From Cupriavidus necator A5-1 (GTDB lineage: Bacteria > Pseudomonadota > Gammaproteobacteria > Burkholderiales > Burkholderiaceae): a stretch of DNA of 64,000 nt. Positions 62,217 to 64,000 of this stretch are shown here, piece after piece. The stretch is taken from NCBI RefSeq assembly GCF_000744095.1, contig NZ_JQLI01000008.1:1364001-1428000 (forward strand), given 5' to 3'. Made by a program: the position numbers and the translations under genes. Below the pieces are notes generated by a model that searched no databases, had not been told where the DNA came from, and saw only the letters and a list, made by a program, of their open reading frames with translations. Position 1 is the stretch's first letter, and every line of letters starts with the position of its first letter.

Positions 62217-63293
62217 TCAGCCCTTCGCCTTCTGCGCATACTCCCACCCCATCTCCGCCATCGGCCGCGCACGCTTGCCGGCGTCCAGCGCCTGCGCCGA
62301 CGACGCAGTGCCATCCACCACGCGCTTCATGATCCCCTGCAGGATGCCGGCGATGCGGAACATGCTGAAGGCGAGATAGAAGTTCCAGTCGCCGGTGATC
62401 GGCCGGCCGGTGCGCTGCTCGTACAGGCGGCGGTACGCCGCTTCGTCCGGAATGCCCAGCGCAGCGAAGTCCAGCCCGGCGATGCCGCGGAACTGCCCCG
62501 GCGCGATATGCCAGCTCATGCAGTGGTAGCTGAAGTCGGCCATCGGGTGCCCCAGCGTGGACAGTTCCCAATCCAGCACCGCCAGCACGCGCGGCTCGGT
62601 GGGGTGGAACATCAGGTTATCGAGCCGGTAGTCGCCGTGCACGATCGAGGTCAGGTCGGCGTCTTCCTGCGGGATATGCTGCGGCAGCCAGTCAATCAGC
62701 GCGTCCATGGCCGGGATCGATTCGGTCTCTGACAGCTTGTATTGCTTGGACCAGCGCTCGATCTGGCGCTGGAAGTAGTTGCCCGGCTTGCCGTAGTCGC
62801 CCAGCCCGATGGCGTTGTAGTCGACCGTATGCAGCGCCGCGATGACACGGTTCATCTCGTCGTAGATGGCGCTGCGCTCGGAAGCGCTCATGCCGGGCAG
62901 CGACTGGTCCCACAGCACGCGGCCGGCGACGAACTCCATGATGTAGAAGGCGCGGCCGATCACGGACTCGTCCTCGCACAGCGCGTACATGCGCGCCACC
63001 GGCACGTCGCTGCCCGCGAGCGCGGCCATCACGCGGTACTCGCGCTCGATCGCGTGCGCCGACGGCAGCAGCTTGCTCTTGGGGCCGGGCTTGGCGCGCA
63101 TCACGTAGGTCTGGCCCGGCGTGACCAGCTTGAAGGTCGGGTTGGACTGGCCGCCCTTGAACTGCTCCACGGTCAGCGGGCCGGCAAAGCCCTCCACGTG
63201 CTGGCGCATCCAGGCTTCCAGCGCGTCGGTGTCGAAGCGCTGCTGGTCCGCCACCGGGCGCGTGCCCTCGAAGTGCGATACGTTGCTCGTCAT
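62217..63293 (-). CDS. APH-family phosphotransferase, ACAD10/11 N-terminal domain type
   Basis: The 358-residue protein has the aminoglycoside phosphotransferase fold. The catalytic loop is IVHGDYRLDNLMFH and the metal-binding segment is VLAVLDWELSTLGHPMADFSYHC. The N-terminal lobe contains QFKGGQSNPTFKLVTPGQTYVMRAKP. This close variant is the kinase half of mammalian ACAD10/11, not a drug resistance enzyme. Known members phosphorylate 4-hydroxyacyl-CoA. ATG 63293 (MTSNVSHFEG) was chosen. The histidine phosphatase gene lies 60 bp upstream in the same direction. Confidence 0.88.
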   Translation of the reverse strand: MTSNVSHFEGTRPVADQQRFDTDALEAWMRQHVEGFAGPLTVEQFKGGQSNPTFKLVTPGQTYVMRAKPGPKSKLLPSAHAIEREYRVMAALAGSDVPVARMYALCEDESVIGRAFYIMEFVAGRVLWDQSLPGMSASERSAIYDEMNRVIAALHTVDYNAIGLGDYGKPGNYFQRQIERWSKQYKLSETESIPAMDALIDWLPQHIPQEDADLTSIVHGDYRLDNLMFHPTEPRVLAVLDWELSTLGHPMADFSYHCMSWHIAPGQFRGIAGLDFAALGIPDEAAYRRLYEQRTGRPITGDWNFYLAFSMFRIAGILQGIMKRVVDGTASSAQALDAGKRARPMAEMGWEYAQKAKG

Positions 63294-63353
63294 GCTGTCT
63301 CCGTTGGTTTTCTGTTCGGCATCGGTTGGAATTCGATCCATCTCGCGGCGCGC

Positions 63354-64000
63354 TCAGCCCTGCGGCTGGCGTCCGCGCAAATACTGGTGCAGCAGCACTT
63401 CCATGGTGGTGTGGCGCGTGCCGCTGTGAACGGGCGTGGGTGGCGAGTAGTTGGTCATGCGCACCACCCAGTCGAGCGGGTCGTCGCCCATGTCGAGCAC
63501 GTTGATGCAGCCCGCGGTCTGCAGCAGCGAGCCGAAGAACACGCGCCGCCCGCAGGTGATCGCCTGCGACAGGATGGCGCGGTTGGTGCCGCCGTGCAGT
63601 ACCATCAGCACCGTGTCCCAGTCGGGATCGGCGCGCAGGCGCTCCAGCGCGGGCAGCACGCGGTCGAGGAACTGGCCAATGGTCTCGCCGTTGAGGAAGC
63701 GCTTGTCTTCCGGGACTTCGCCTTCGAAGGCGCCGACGAAGGCGTCGCGCAGGTCCTGGTCGGCGATCGCGGACAGGTCGCCGCCGCGGATCTCCTGCAG
63801 CGCGGGCCAGACTTCCGGCACCACGTCGTCCATCCCGGGCAGTATGGCCAGCACGCGCTCAGCCGTCTCGACGGTGCGGGGCAGGCCGCTGACAATCACT
63901 CGGTCGAAGCGGATCTGTTCGGCGGCAAAGGCGCGGCCGGCGGCGGTGGCCTGCATGCGGCCGGTCTCGTTGAGCGGCACCATCTCGGGCAGCGCGGGGC
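63354..64000 (-). CDS. Histidine phosphatase family protein, 5' end outside the window
   Basis: The 215 or so visible residues belong to the phosphoglycerate mutase-like superfamily. The second part of the active site is present: VIVSGLPRTVETAERVLAIL (the SxxxR...T helix) and VLMVLHGGTNRAILSQAI with the second catalytic His. The RHG motif with the phosphorylated His must lie beyond the window edge, as the frame continues to base 64000. The start is therefore not visible. It is probably co-transcribed with the APH-type gene. Its substrate is unknown. Confidence 0.85.
   Translation of the reverse strand, partial: PALPEMVPLNETGRMQATAAGRAFAAEQIRFDRVIVSGLPRTVETAERVLAILPGMDDVVPEVWPALQEIRGGDLSAIADQDLRDAFVGAFEGEVPEDKRFLNGETIGQFLDRVLPALERLRADPDWDTVLMVLHGGTNRAILSQAITCGRRVFFGSLLQTAGCINVLDMGDDPLDWVVRMTNYSPPTPVHSGTRHTTMEVLLHQYLRGRQPQG

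Noticed and set aside
62217..63293. Aminoglycoside resistance gene
   Set aside because: The APH fold is shared, but the sequence matches the ACAD10/11 kinase type, and the context has no mobile or resistance features.

Overview
This 64 kb window is a dense, GC-rich piece of a beta-proteobacterial chromosome. Gene content and order (ilvC-psd-pssA-leuA, rpsO-pnp, tpiA-secG-tRNA-Leu-nuoA-N with a DUF2818 gene behind nuoN, cyoABCD, and urtABCDE joined to a ureDA-J-BCEFG urease operon) suggest Burkholderiaceae, most likely a Cupriavidus close to C. necator. That assignment comes from remembered synteny and protein style, not from a search. I see no rRNA, phage, insertion sequence or CRISPR array. 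Almost everything is core metabolism.

Layout. 1-2.5 kb: the end of ilvC, two phospholipid genes (psd, pssA) and a BON-LysM protein. 2.6-4.5 kb: leuA behind a leader peptide/attenuator. 4.5-6.5 kb: a divergent lipoprotein gene and an orphan ABC solute-binding protein. 6.5-9.7 kb: rpsO-pnp with a strong hairpin in the pnp leader. 9.8-12.4 kb: a quinone oxidoreductase, tpiA, secG and tRNA-Leu(GAG). 12.5-27.8 kb: the complete 14-gene complex I operon plus DUF2818. 27.9-32.8 kb: a NUDIX hydrolase, DUF1178, paired acyl-CoA dehydrogenases and paired MaoC hydratases. 33.3-37.3 kb: cytochrome bo3 quinol oxidase. 37.4-50.0 kb: a sigma-54/NtrC-type promoter followed by the urea ABC transporter and urease genes, interrupted between ureE and ureF by a DUF559 gene embedded in REP-like palindromes. 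50.0-54.8 kb: a nonsense-mutated XRE regulator, an unrecognised gene, a YfcG-type GST, and an ACAD11-like dehydrogenase divergent from a LysR gene. 55.1-64 kb: a CAP-domain lipoprotein, a VWA lipoprotein/ECF sigma/putative anti-sigma operon, a gamma-glutamyltransferase with an apparent G-run frameshift, an APH-type phosphotransferase and a histidine phosphatase cut by the window end.

How it fits together. NADH from catabolism enters at Nuo and electrons can leave through the Cyo quinol oxidase. The acyl-CoA dehydrogenase/MaoC cluster suggests degradation of an acyl-CoA substrate. The urt-ure block imports urea and hydrolyses it to ammonia, and its promoter architecture indicates induction under nitrogen limitation. 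The most interesting sequence-level observations are the apparently leaderless leu leader peptide with four CTA codons, the pnp leader hairpin, the NtrC/sigma-54 control region of urt-ure, the REP-embedded DUF559 gene inside the urease operon, the single-base nonsense mutation in the XRE gene and the ggt frameshift.
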